11,954 nt of DNA, from contig JAOXYB010048891.1 in NCBI GenBank assembly GCA_028565635.1, positions 1 to 11,954 on the forward strand. Direction: 5' to 3'. Source of the DNA: Phoronis ovalis. Its lineage: Eukaryota; Phoronida; Phoronidae. Of the stretch, positions 1 through 7,862 are shown one piece after another. Position numbers and translations under genes: made by a program. The notes beneath the pieces were generated by a model that saw only the letters and a list, made by a program, of their open reading frames with translations, was not told where the DNA came from and did not search any database. The stretch's first letter is position 1; each line of letters starts with the position of its first letter.

Positions 1-73
1 ATCCGAGATGGGGCCGTCCTACGGGCGTTTTTTGGATTTGGCCGCGCCCGTTCTTGTTGGAGGGTCGTTTTAA
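1..73 (+). other. GC-rich segment at left edge, possible end of an ORF or repeat
   Basis: The first 70 or so bases are far richer in G and C than the following kilobase. All three plus-strand frames are open from the window edge. One of them ends at TAA 71-73 and reads as a plausible protein tail (SEMGPSYGRFLDLAAPVLVG, then GSF and stop). Because every frame is open, composition alone could explain this. It may be the 3' end of a transposable element that starts outside the window. No family is recognised. Confidence 0.2.
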
Positions 74-656
74 AAATAGTACTACGAGCAATGAAAAAAC
101 CTGCTTAAATAGTTAAGATAGCCCTGTCCTTGGTATAGTGTCTAACCTACCTTCGGCTTAACATTAATCAACTTTATATTAAATCTCTCGAATGTCTGGA
201 ATACCTAATAAGTAGCACACTTTATATATATATTTGAATCTCTCGAATCTCTAATAAGTATAACCAACTCTTCAGTCCAGGCAATGCAACTATTTAAAGA
301 CTCAAGCAAAAGAAGCAGTTCTACTTTAAAACATAACTTACTGATCTATATGCTTAAATTATAAAAACAAAACAATAAATTGTACACGTTCGTTAACAAA
401 CGCAATAAATTTACATGTATATAATAATCAATCAGTTTAATCATGTGAAATTATAAATCGCAATACTGAAAATAAATTAATCTAGCATTACGGGTCCGTA
501 CCTTGTTTTTTGGCTGATTTCCTTAACTATAAAGTCTGAAAACACTAAAAACTATATCCCTTAACATACAAAGGTAAGCTCAAGAAAGACAGCAACTGTG
601 AAATGTGCAATTAATACAGGTATTTAATTATAAAGTTGATTAAATTCTTGTCTTAC
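74..656. other. AT-rich stretch without a supported gene
   Basis: Stops are frequent in all frames. Strong donor-like sites occur on the plus strand at 572-577 (AAAG before GTAAGC) and on the minus strand near 153 (GAAG before GTAGGT), but no reading frame of useful length leads into them. A short repeated motif lies at 182-260. No gene is supported here. Confidence 0.5.
182..260 (+). repeat. Short imperfect direct repeat (AATCTCTCGAAT ... CTAATAAGTA)
   Basis: The 12-mer AATCTCTCGAAT occurs at 182-193 and again at 237-248. Each copy is followed closely by CTAATAAGTA (205-214 and 251-260). The first copy carries about nine extra bases between the two parts. This looks like a local duplication with an indel. 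No function is apparent. Confidence 0.8.
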
Positions 657-749
657 CTGAAGTCAACCGCTAGGTGCCTATCTCCTGATAGTTCTCTAGC
701 ATTCGATAACAACTTATCTGTGACGCATTTTAATCGATATTGTATATCA

Positions 750-751
<2 letters not shown>
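657..751 (-). CDS. Candidate internal coding exon, unrecognised
   Basis: On the minus strand a 95-nt open segment ends at a near-consensus donor (TTCAG before GTAAGA, donor G at 656). It starts right after a TATATAG acceptor formed by the end of the (TA)n tract. The 31-codon frame contains RELSGDRHLAVDF and ends in phase 2. The acceptor has no pyrimidine tract, only TA repeats, which is unusual and weakens the call. No partner exon of matching phase was convincing. A minimal continuation at a TTTTCAG acceptor near 467 would give only eight more codons before a stop. No family is recognised. Confidence 0.25.

Positions 752-752
<1 letters not shown>

Positions 753-783
<31 letters not shown>
753..783. 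repeat. (TA)n microsatellite, about 15.5 units
   Basis: An uninterrupted TA dinucleotide run is read directly from the sequence. Such tracts are commonly length-polymorphic. It directly adjoins the acceptor side of the candidate exon at 657-751. Confidence 0.97.
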
Positions 784-788
<5 letters not shown>

Positions 789-978
789 TTAATTTGCTAT
801 GCCTTATTATAATACAAAGTATATTCACAGTCACACGTTTGTGTATATAATATACAGTTAAAAGCTTCTACTGTGAATAGATGTTATTAATATTGAGATG
901 ATATATTGGAATTGGAAAATAACGTAAATTTATTGAACGAATATACAACACGACTTTTAAATACTACAGAAAAGTGTC

Positions 979-1602
979 TTTTTTGTAATTCACCAGCCAA
1001 TTATCCTCATTGCGTTCTTCTGATGAATGGACGAAGAATTTGATTATAACGAAACTGACCGAATTCTTCAACGTCACATATAATGGCTTAAAAAACTGAA
1101 TATGCTCGTATATTGAACATACCGTACCATTTACATTTTATGCCAACAAGATGTTGTCAGCATCTTATTGTTTTTTAAACAAGGCGTATACTGTCATGTA
1201 GACCCGTTACTATCAGAATAATATCTGTAATTATTGCATGATGTCCCTACTCTATTCAAGCTCCACGTCGCGATCGTAGTAACTCAAGAAATGTACTCCA
1301 GCGGTGTGAGTGTGGGGAAAATGACACAGTCTCCATTTCATAATGAATCAGAAGCACCCACCGAGTTTGTTCCCCATAATATCTGTTCCCAAGACCAGTC
1401 TGACTGGCTGGCAAGCCTTAAAAAGGTCATCTACCTGGCAAGGAGGAGCAAATCTGACTTTCAAAAACAACGCCATGCACCAGATGATTTATTTAACCAT
1501 AAAAAACATTTTTTTTCCTCTAATTTCAGCTGACAGCTGAGATTTTTTCAGGTGGCAATGCTGTATTGTCGCTTATTTAACTGGCTGGTGAATTACAAAA
1601 AA
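979..1602. mobile_element. Putative non-autonomous element bounded by 21-bp perfect inverted repeats
   Basis: The 21 bases at 979-999 (TTTTTTGTAATTCACCAGCC then A) are the exact reverse complement of 1582-1602, giving a 624-bp interval with perfect terminal inverted repeats. This is the form expected of a MITE or a deleted DNA transposon. Against that, no convincing target-site duplication flanks the pair, and the repeats do not end in a signature I recognise. The interval holds one 99-codon plus-strand frame (1234-1533) of unknown product, which ends in a long pyrimidine tract and TTTCAG at 1520-1530 that looks like a splice acceptor. A 55-bp segment just inside the left repeat recurs directly outside the right one (1680-1734), so nested insertion or rearrangement is likely. 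Confidence 0.35.
999..1053 (+). repeat. Direct repeat copy 1 (55 bp)
   Basis: This segment matches 1680-1734 in the same orientation at 52 of 55 positions. It begins on the last base of the left 21-bp inverted repeat. It includes ATGGACGAAGAATTTGATTA, which opens an 18-codon frame beginning MDEEFDYNE. Read on the other strand it encodes HSSEERNEDN, so either strand could be the ancestral coding sense. Confidence 0.93.
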
Positions 1603-1679
1603 CTCAGATTGCAGGTGAATGGGGAACAAATGCGGTCTTCTAAGCTAAACCATAGATTTGCTATATAAATCCCGGAAAA

Positions 1680-1734
1680 AATTATCCTCATTGGGTACTT
1701 CTGATGAATGGGCGAAGAATTTGATTATAACGAA
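1680..1734 (+). repeat. Direct repeat copy 2 (55 bp)
   Basis: This is the second copy of 999-1053, with three substitutions. It lies 77 bp outside the right inverted repeat. It begins MGEEFDYNE where copy 1 begins MDEEFDYNE. The few differences imply a recent duplication or two insertions of one family. Confidence 0.93.
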
Positions 1735-2439
1735 TTAAACGTTTAGGACAATCAAAATATCCCGGGCAAAATATTCTCCAAAACACCGAACTATACGAAG
1801 TGAAATTTATCTCAGTTTTTAAGAACAGTTTTAGAAGAAATGTATTTATATAGGATTCTAATCAGAAAGATGCTAAATATACTTGTAACATGTCTCTATG
1901 TAGTTTTTATTTAGTATATACGTATCATTTAAGAATGGAAGATATAATTTTCTTAATAAAGTTATTACAAAAATCGAGCAGCCAAATCGAATATCGTGGT
2001 ATAGGTTTTAACTTTGTAGATGCTGAAACGGACCACATATCCTAGGTCATCATTCTAAGCAATATAAATTAAAGTACTTTTAAAAATATTAAAAATAAGT
2101 TATCTTGTATTGCGATATCTATCCACAAATGATATAAACGCGTAAGGTAAGTTTTACATGTGCTCAATAGGTGTCGCTATACTAACAAATATTCGTACAT
2201 TTTTTATGACGGATTACGAAGGCAAATGTTTTTTATGTTAATAAATTTCATAAGGAGTTTCATGTAAATTTATAAAACTAATTTGATAGTGACAACTAAA
2301 TCCAATATTTTAATCTGTTACATGAATCCAGTTACCTCAATATTATTATAAAATTTTGAGTATACTAATTATAAGCACCTGTTTTTTTAGCAATCGTAAT
2401 AGGTAGAGTTTAAAGAAGTACTGGTTATAACTTTTTGTC
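1735..2439. other. AT-rich stretch without a supported gene
   Basis: No frame of useful length is present. A full-consensus plus-strand donor-like site (CGTAAG before GTAAGT, 2141-2151) has stops in all three frames within about 20 nt upstream. It could at most end an untranslated exon. Confidence 0.5.
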
Positions 2440-2740
2440 GGAAGCGTGTGTCCTGGTGACACATCTGAACATCGATCGCTGACTTTCCGGCTGATCTGTC
2501 CAGTTTAGTGTCCCGTCTTTAGCACGAACCATACACGACCTCTCCCGCTGCCTTTGTCGCACGGTGAATGGTCCCGAAAACGTTGCGACTCTCCGTCGTC
2601 TAGGGTTTATACAGTTTCATTCCTGGCTTCTACGAAGGCTTTCAAAATAGTCTAAATTGGGAAGTTGGGGGAAGCTCCTGCTCAATATTTGAGACGCTAC
2701 CAATAAGTGGCACTGTTTGTGACAGTGTGCCATCTTTTGT
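2440..2740. other. GC-rich island, probable transposable-element relic
   Basis: About 300 bp are clearly richer in G, C and CpG than the surroundings. Several overlapping frames are open on both strands. On the minus strand one frame reads DGTLSQTVPLIGSVSNIEQE and stops near 2650. Another, further downstream, contains MVRAKDGTLNWTDQ and ends near 2430. The change of frame between protein-like stretches fits a decayed coding sequence better than a working exon. An imperfect hairpin lies at 2708-2732. No element family is recognised. Confidence 0.4.
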
Positions 2741-2819
2741 ATAAAAAAAAAATCATCTTATTTCTTTGCATTACGATAAAAAAGGCATAACACGAATCTA
2801 TTGATTAAACTTATTGGCA

Positions 2820-3067
2820 TCATTTTCTGAGTATTGCTTCTACTGCTAGGTAGTCTTTTGTAAACTCTATTTTCTTATTCCGGCCTAGGAATTCCGGAAC
2901 TCCTATCGACTCCAAATGTAGTTTATTTAACCAGACAAAAGTGCAAATAAAAAAACAAATATATTTATATTTAACTTGATAGGACAAAGGCAAGGACTTT
3001 TGATCGCTATTTATAATTTTATGATCTTTAATGGCCCTGCTGGTGTAAGTAACATCTAACAGTCTTA
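2820..3067 (-). CDS. Candidate terminal exon, unrecognised
   Basis: A good minus-strand acceptor (GTGAGTTTCTTTTCAG) leads into 82 open codons that end in TGA at 2820-2822, entered in phase 1. The C-terminal part reads like protein (GVPEFLGRNKKIEFTKDYLA). The centre is a hydrophobic, AT-driven stretch. There is no ATG at the open end, so this would be the last exon of a longer gene. No AATAAA follows closely and no upstream exon of matching phase was found. Its length is near what chance gives in DNA of this composition. Confidence 0.25.
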
Positions 3068-3070
3068 CTG

Positions 3071-3516
3071 AAAAGAAACTCACAATAGGAAAACAAATTA
3101 ATTCGATTTTCTTTAAGTATTAATTTGACTATTATAGCTTGTTTTGGTACAAAATTGCGGGGATCGGAGTAGAACGATTTCTGAAGTATTTAAAGAAAAC
3201 TTAATGAAATGTTTGCTTATTCTATATTAATCCAACTCTAATGACATCACAGCAAAACAGACAGCAATGCTTGACTTTCAAAATATATCGCTGGGGCGTA
3301 TTCCGTGGGGATTCCCTGGAGTATTTTAAAATTCATTACGCAGTCCAATTACAACTTAAATCATAACGCTAACTTAAATTAATAAATAATATTTTTTTCC
3401 AGTAACAGCAGTGGTTCTGCAATAAATTGTTTAGTAAGGATTTTTGTTTCTTAATTCATCGATTTGTAAAAGTTCAACGTTTGAATTATTCGCCATTCAC
3501 AGTAAAACATTAACAG
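3071..3516. other. Stretch without a supported gene
   Basis: Mostly AT-rich. A more balanced patch at 3240-3330 has two overlapping minus-strand frames that look protein-like, one with HCCLFCCDV. Since both are open, neither is called. Confidence 0.45.
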
Positions 3517-3769
3517 TTATAGAGTTATATTACCATGAAGTGAAATAATAAAAATAAAATTACAATCCCATATTATGAACTCATCACTAATGCAAATAAA
3601 AGATAACCTGTCCAAAGTATACACTTGCAAAAGTCTAGTACGGCCAGTTTGGAAAATAGTACTTTGATTATGATAACAAATTATCTTTAAAGCGTTTATA
3701 TCAGTCGGTTCAAAAAGGTCTAATGAAGCTATATTGCATAATAATACATAAATGTCATTCACCAAAATT
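3517..3769 (-). CDS. Candidate coding exon with a TACTAAC branch point, unrecognised
   Basis: On the minus strand a perfect TACTAAC branch-point motif (3794-3800) lies about 25 nt before the acceptor ACTCCAG (AG at 3770-3771). It leads into a frame open to TAA at 3517-3519. The whole stop-to-stop frame is about 95 codons. Its first two thirds look like ordinary protein (NIASLDLFEPTDINALKIIC) and the last third becomes AT-driven and hydrophobic. Donor-like sites inside the frame (CAAGTGTAT near 3622, ACAGGTTAT near 3608) could end the real exon early. Entry is in phase 2. No family is recognised and no partner exon was assigned. Confidence 0.3.
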
Positions 3770-3775
3770 CTGGAG

Positions 3776-4605
3776 TTTCTGTTTATTTTTGGCGTTAGTA
3801 GTTAAATTTCAGTATCATTTCTGACAAATTTTGTTATAAAATGTTGATACGATTAATTAAAGTCATTATTGATGAATCATTTCTGGTAAACTGGAAGCCA
3901 TTTAGCGTTAAGATGCCAAAAGTATTCATTCCTCTATATTTAGGATGATATACACCCTAATGTTGTCATAGTAATTAATTTACGGCGAAGTTTTCATTAG
4001 CCCCGGCACACACTTGCTCAGAATAGGCGTCTAACACGTCAGTACGAAATTTCTTCGAAAATGTAATTTAAAATTGTTATTTTTTCTATCAGTTTTACTA
4101 TTCAGCATCTAAGATAACAACACTAATTTTGCGTACAATCAAAGGCAATTTTAAACGGACGAAAATAAAAGTCTAAGAGTTCATTAGGTCCTGAATATTA
4201 CAGATATTCAAAATAAGTCGTAAACAGCAAATAGCATTCATATTCATTATTAATATTATTATGATAATTAAAAGATATAATTAAATAATTTGAATAGCCA
4301 CAAAAGTTAGAGGCTAAATTTCTAATCTTCGTTTTAAAAATATTTGATTGCTATTTCTGGAAGTAATTAACAGTACAGTATGTTATGCATGTCTGTGCTC
4401 AGAATATGCTTTCTATATATCATGCAGTCATTCATTTCCGCCTATTTTATATTACGCATATGAACAGAAAAACCCTTAAAAGTCTCTCAAAATCTCCAAT
4501 AGTATATGCAGTAAAGGATAAAATATCTTGGATGCAGATTAGTTATATTAATTATTCTTATACTTATATTTCATGGCTTTATTTTCCATTTTTAAAGAAT
4601 ATCCT
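3776..4605. other. AT-rich stretch without a supported gene
   Basis: Dense in stop codons on both strands. A 76-codon plus-strand frame at 4385-4615 is AT-driven (rich in Ile, Tyr and Ser) with no splice or poly(A) context, so it is not called. Nothing else is seen. Confidence 0.55.
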
Positions 4606-4666
4606 TTATATTTGATAAACAGTAACTGTATATATAAACGTAAAGACAAAAAATACAATTTTACCT

Positions 4667-4863
4667 AAAATTGACTGAAGCCAATCAATTCCAGACGTTA
4701 AGAATGCCTTTTCCAAAATATAAAACCAAGGAATTTTATTCAAGTCTGCTGATCCTAACAATACAATTGTGACGAATTTAAAGTATAATCGACATGACGA
4801 AAAACACATAGATATAGAATATAATGCTGAATTTGCTGGTAGAAAAGAGTAGGAAAATGTCAT
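4667..4863 (-). CDS. Candidate first coding exon, unrecognised hydrophobic protein
   Basis: A minus-strand ATG at 4861-4863 with G at -3 opens a frame that reaches a donor-like site (ATTTTAG before GTAAAA) near 4666, about 65 codons in, in phase 1. Unspliced, it would run on to a stop at 4606. The peptide begins MTFSYSFLPANSALYS and includes KFVTIVLLGSADLNKIPWFY. It has hydrophobic stretches that could be membrane segments or simply reflect AT-rich DNA. No downstream partner exon was found. Confidence 0.2.
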
Positions 4864-5197
4864 TTCATTTCCAATTTGAAATAGTCACTTTCGGAAAAAC
4901 GGAATGTCGAAAATATGACGTGGCCGATTAACCTAAGTAGTGGTAAAAAATATAGACGCGAAGGAGTCCTAATTTTACCATATTACCTCAGAATAAGGAA
5001 TCGATATTTTCATTCCAGCATGTAATTTTGCCTGAAAAGTAGCCACAAATATGTCACAAAAACTAATTCCTCGTTAAACAATTACTATAAAGACTTAACT
5101 CTTATCTCAAAAATCAATGATCTTATATCTCTGGCGATGGATACCAAGAAAGGTGAGAAAGAACAAACACACAAAATTCAAAATAGAAATTACAATT
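4864..5197. other. Stretch without a supported gene
   Basis: Stops are frequent. One plus-strand ATG in strong context (GGCGATGG, ATG at 5138-5140) is followed by a donor (AAAG before GTGAGA) after only five codons; see the rejected items. Nothing else is seen. Confidence 0.5.
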
Positions 5198-5203
5198 TTT
5201 ATT
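5198..5203 (-). terminator. Possible poly(A) signal AATAAA for the 5269-5440 exon
   Basis: The plus-strand TTTATT at 5198-5203 reads AATAAA on the minus strand, 66 nt past the TAA at 5269-5271. The spacing suits a short 3' UTR. The motif is common in AT-rich DNA, so its value depends on the exon being real. Confidence 0.35.
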
Positions 5204-5268
5204 GATAGTTAAACATAAAAAATATCGGTATGAGTATTTCATTGCATTTATGAGTATAATCTTAGAAA

Positions 5269-5440
5269 TTAATAATTTGATCTATTGGCGATCAGCCTTG
5301 GGATAAATTTTACCAATGATACAGACAACAATCCAGCTATTGTACCCCTTTTATGTTGTAACTGGACTACATCCAGTAGTACAAACATTTCCACGTACAA
5401 AAATATGTTTTCGATATTAATTTTATCTAACTCAGACCAG
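5269..5440 (-). CDS. Candidate terminal exon of a small unrecognised protein
   Basis: A minus-strand acceptor (ATTTATTAACTCAG) leads into 56 open codons ending in TAA at 5269-5271. The peptide is protein-like (WSELDKINIENIFLYVEMFV, then a stretch with QLQHKRGTIAGLLS and FIPRLIANRSNY). It has two hydrophobic segments, either helices or membrane spans. An AATAAA follows 66 nt downstream. Entry after CTCAG is phase 2. An alternative AG five codons further in (TCTGAG before TTAGAT) is phase 0 and would match the donor of the possible first exon at 5828-5890. The balance of codons is better than in neighbouring DNA. The function is unknown. Confidence 0.33.
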
Positions 5441-5827
5441 CTGAGTTAATAAATATTCTTCGTCACAGAGTAAAATAAGGATTAGCTTAATCTTGACGAT
5501 TAAAGCAATGAACTGTTTTAATAGCATTATACAATTAAAATACTATGCATTAAATTACCATTTCAGCTGCCTACACAGATATCTCAGTTATACTATTGTA
5601 CGTTTGGCGATATAAATATTTTGCTTTGTTGCACTCTCGGTTAATAATTAAATATTATTACTACTTGCTGAGGCAACCCCGGATATTTGCTACACAGACA
5701 GTAATGGACAAATAGTGTAAAATCGAACTTAGAGAGCATGCGATATAAGATATATGATATAAAAGATAAGTATTGAAAAGATATTCTAGATGTAAATATT
5801 GACCAACGACTCTAAAATAGACCTTAC

Positions 5828-5890
5828 CCAAGGAATGTAAATGTTTACGTCAAACACTTTAACAAAAAAACGAGGCTTCTTGGGAAACAT
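5828..5890 (-). CDS. Candidate first exon, possibly partner of 5269-5440
   Basis: A minus-strand ATG at 5888-5890 has A at -3 and opens a 21-codon frame starting MFPKKPRFFVKVFDVNIYIP. It ends at a good donor (TGG before GTAAGG) in phase 0. Joined to the phase 0 acceptor inside the 5269-5440 segment it would give a protein of about 74 residues. A weaker donor five bases on is phase 2 and would fit the other acceptor. A TATATATA run lies only a few bases before the ATG, which is too close to act as its TATA box. Intermediate exons cannot be excluded. Confidence 0.28.
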
Positions 5891-6240
5891 TGTGTATATA
5901 TAAGATTTTTAACTACGTATACATTATACACTTTAAAAGAAAACCTAAAAAAATCCATTTTCCGTCGTAAAGTTTCACCGGTCAGCTAAATACCACAATA
6001 GGCAAACTAATTATACTATCATTAAGAAAAAATTGACAAGACCATGCATTTAGATAAAAATATCAGTTTGACAGAGCACATGGCTTCATCAATCAGACAA
6101 AATTACACGTTTCTCTCGTGATATTTAATTTGTTTCAATTTTCAGTGACTATCAATATTTTATCCGGGAAGTTTATAGATAGTCTCAAGATCTTTCTTTC
6201 TGTCTTCTTGAGCGTTCTGTGATCCCACAAAAATAATGTA
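5891..6240. other. Intergenic stretch without a supported gene
   Basis: AT-rich, with no frame of useful length. It lies between the small candidate gene on the left and the 3' end of the 454-codon gene. Nothing further is seen. Confidence 0.5.
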
Positions 6241-6246
6241 TTTATT
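6241..6246 (-). terminator. Poly(A) signal AATAAA of the 454-codon gene
   Basis: TTTATT on the plus strand reads AATAAA on the minus strand, about 73 nt after the TAA of the large ORF. This is the canonical hexamer at a normal distance for a short 3' UTR. Confidence 0.6.
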
Positions 6247-6318
6247 ATAATTTATATTTAATACTGTTTTCTCAAAGCCTGTACAAATTATAAACATTTT
6301 ATCTAAATACTTGGGAAC

Positions 6319-7683
6319 TTAACTGGATTCATATACGACCGCAATACAGTTTGTTAGTCCTGAAAACTTTTCTGGCAATGTATCCATCCATCTAGTGCAC
6401 TTCTCTAAAGTCACCGGATCTACATGTCTAAAATTATTCCCATAAAATTTTGCACGTTCCACAGATTCGACTATTTTCTCATTGCCATCTACTCTGTCTC
6501 TCTTTACCATGCTCTGATCGTATCTCGGCCATTCATTACCCACATTTCGCTGCACTTGTAAATCCGAAACAAAATCTGGCGATTTGTAATTAATATTATT
6601 ATTATTATCCTCTTGAAAAGATTGTACTAGTTTTTCAAGCTGTTGTGTGTTACTATGATAGTTTTCAGATTCTATCCCCGATGAATCAGATCGCATCTCC
6701 TCTGTGAATTTCACTGGGCAGTTTTTCTCATAGGCTAATTTTTGACCGTTTGTAAGTGCATTTATGTCCATCTCCATCTCATTAGTCTGTGAAACCATAT
6801 CAGTGTCAGCAATCTGTTGTTTTTTTCCAAGTGTTTTCTTTGAATTGCTTTTAGAGTTATTACTGGTAAAGTCTTCACAGAACAATTGACAACTTGAATT
6901 ATCCTTGACTCTGCATCTCTCGTTGTTTACGCGAGTTCCATTTATTTCTGCAAATGCTGCTAACTGTGATATTTTCCTTGATTTAATTTTAGTAGAAACT
7001 GGAGAAGCAGTCGTATCTCCATCTAAATGTTTACTTGAACATAATGAGGTTTTCTGTGTTTTTTCTTTAATATATTTTCTATCCATTTTGTCACTATCAA
7101 CACTCATACGACCACTTAACGCGCTTGGTGGTCGGTATTCACCGATAGCAGGCATAGAATTGGTACTAGAAATACGCTTTAGCAATTTTTTTCGTGGATT
7201 TGAATACGTATTTTGTACATTTTCAGTTCTAGATTTTCCTGTCGTGTCTGACTGAGTTCTAAATACCGGTCTATGTAACATATTTGAAGAAGTTGTTGGT
7301 GCACTAATTGAAGTAAATTTGACTTCAGAACTCGTGTCATAAGTAGGTACGTACTGCTTGTCATACAACTGAGTTATCACCACATTACTACCAGTAACAG
7401 ACGAGGAGGAATGATTTGGAAAATCAACAGTTACCGGATAGCTAGTCCTTAGCTTGCCGATTCTTGGATAAACCAAAATCCCATCAGCAGATTTTGCTGA
7501 ATGACGTCGCACGCTAGGCAAACTTGTGCCGTTGTCTCGTTTGTAAATGTCATCCTTTGACTCAAATTTTATTTCAAAGTGTCCTTTACGCTTCGTAAAA
7601 TCTTCAAGATAATTTTCAAATTTTGATGAACTTGACATCTTGCCTTGTATTTTATGAAGTTTGATTTCTTGCAAGTATCTCAT
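6319..7683 (-). CDS. Large single-exon ORF, unrecognised Ser/Lys/Asn-rich, largely disordered protein
   Basis: At 454 codons this is by far the longest frame in the window and cannot be chance in such AT-rich DNA. I do not recognise the family. Met1 has C at -3, an overlapping out-of-frame ATG ten bases upstream, and an in-frame TGA three codons upstream. Met16 (7636-7638, AAG before ATG) has A at -3 and may be the true start. Residues 16-400 are low in complexity and rich in Ser, Thr, Asn, Lys and Asp, as in an intrinsically disordered protein. There is a basic patch PRKKLLKR at 163-170, a possible nuclear-localisation or docking site, an acidic/Ser motif SDSSGIES at 332-339, and an Asn run at 360-363 encoded by an ATT/AAT repeat. 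The last 50 or so residues look ordered, with a helix-like segment VDPVTLEKCTRWMDTLPEKF at 421-440 followed by a short hydrophobic end. No signal peptide or membrane segment is visible, so a cytoplasmic or nuclear protein is inferred. It could also be the last exon of a longer gene, since ATGAG at the start can serve as a phase 2 acceptor. Confidence 0.85.
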   Translation of the reverse strand: MRYLQEIKLHKIQGKMSSSSKFENYLEDFTKRKGHFEIKFESKDDIYKRDNGTSLPSVRRHSAKSADGILVYPRIGKLRTSYPVTVDFPNHSSSSVTGSNVVITQLYDKQYVPTYDTSSEVKFTSISAPTTSSNMLHRPVFRTQSDTTGKSRTENVQNTYSNPRKKLLKRISSTNSMPAIGEYRPPSALSGRMSVDSDKMDRKYIKEKTQKTSLCSSKHLDGDTTASPVSTKIKSRKISQLAAFAEINGTRVNNERCRVKDNSSCQLFCEDFTSNNSKSNSKKTLGKKQQIADTDMVSQTNEMEMDINALTNGQKLAYEKNCPVKFTEEMRSDSSGIESENYHSNTQQLEKLVQSFQEDNNNNINYKSPDFVSDLQVQRNVGNEWPRYDQSMVKRDRVDGNEKIVESVERAKFYGNNFRHVDPVTLEKCTRWMDTLPEKFSGLTNCIAVVYESS

Positions 7684-7862
7684 TTGTTGTCATTTGATGT
7701 AACTTAATAAAATGACAAATAAGATGCATGTCTTCTTATTTATAAGGTAGCTGTAGTCTCACGGATGAAATAGTCTATTCTATCATGAAAAGAATGTTGT
7801 TCGTCACAAAGTCAACAATTACAAGTAATAATAGTTTCGAATGAAGATACCTTATCTCGCTG
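7684..7862 (-). other. Short spacer: 3' UTR of upstream gene and 5' leader of the large ORF
   Basis: Only 179 nt separate the TGA of the predicted secreted-protein gene (7863-7865) from the first ATG of the 454-codon ORF on the same strand. No AATAAA is seen here. A TATAAA variant lies at 7739-7744. A donor-like GATAAG before GTATCT at 7850 raises the possibility that the last exon of the upstream gene can be spliced onward. Confidence 0.4.

Noticed and set aside
1234-1533. 99-codon plus-strand frame as a host gene
   Set aside because: It sits inside the inverted-repeat interval, has no poly(A) signal or recognised domain, and ends in an acceptor-like tract. It is treated as part of the putative element.
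2708-2732. Hairpin with a CAGTG core resembling an iron-responsive element
   Set aside because: The CAGTG is not placed in a six-base loop over a five-pair stem with the bulged C, so the IRE structure fails.
5138-5723. Plus-strand two-exon model: ATGGATACCAAGAAAG joined to a 48-codon frame after TTTCAG at 5565
   Set aside because: Phases match and the Kozak context is good, but the first exon has five codons, the second frame is AT-driven and other frames there are also open.
6905-7255. 116-codon plus-strand frame
   Set aside because: It is antisense to the 454-codon gene and is explained by that gene's codon use. The minus frame at 7179-7364 is likewise an out-of-frame shadow.
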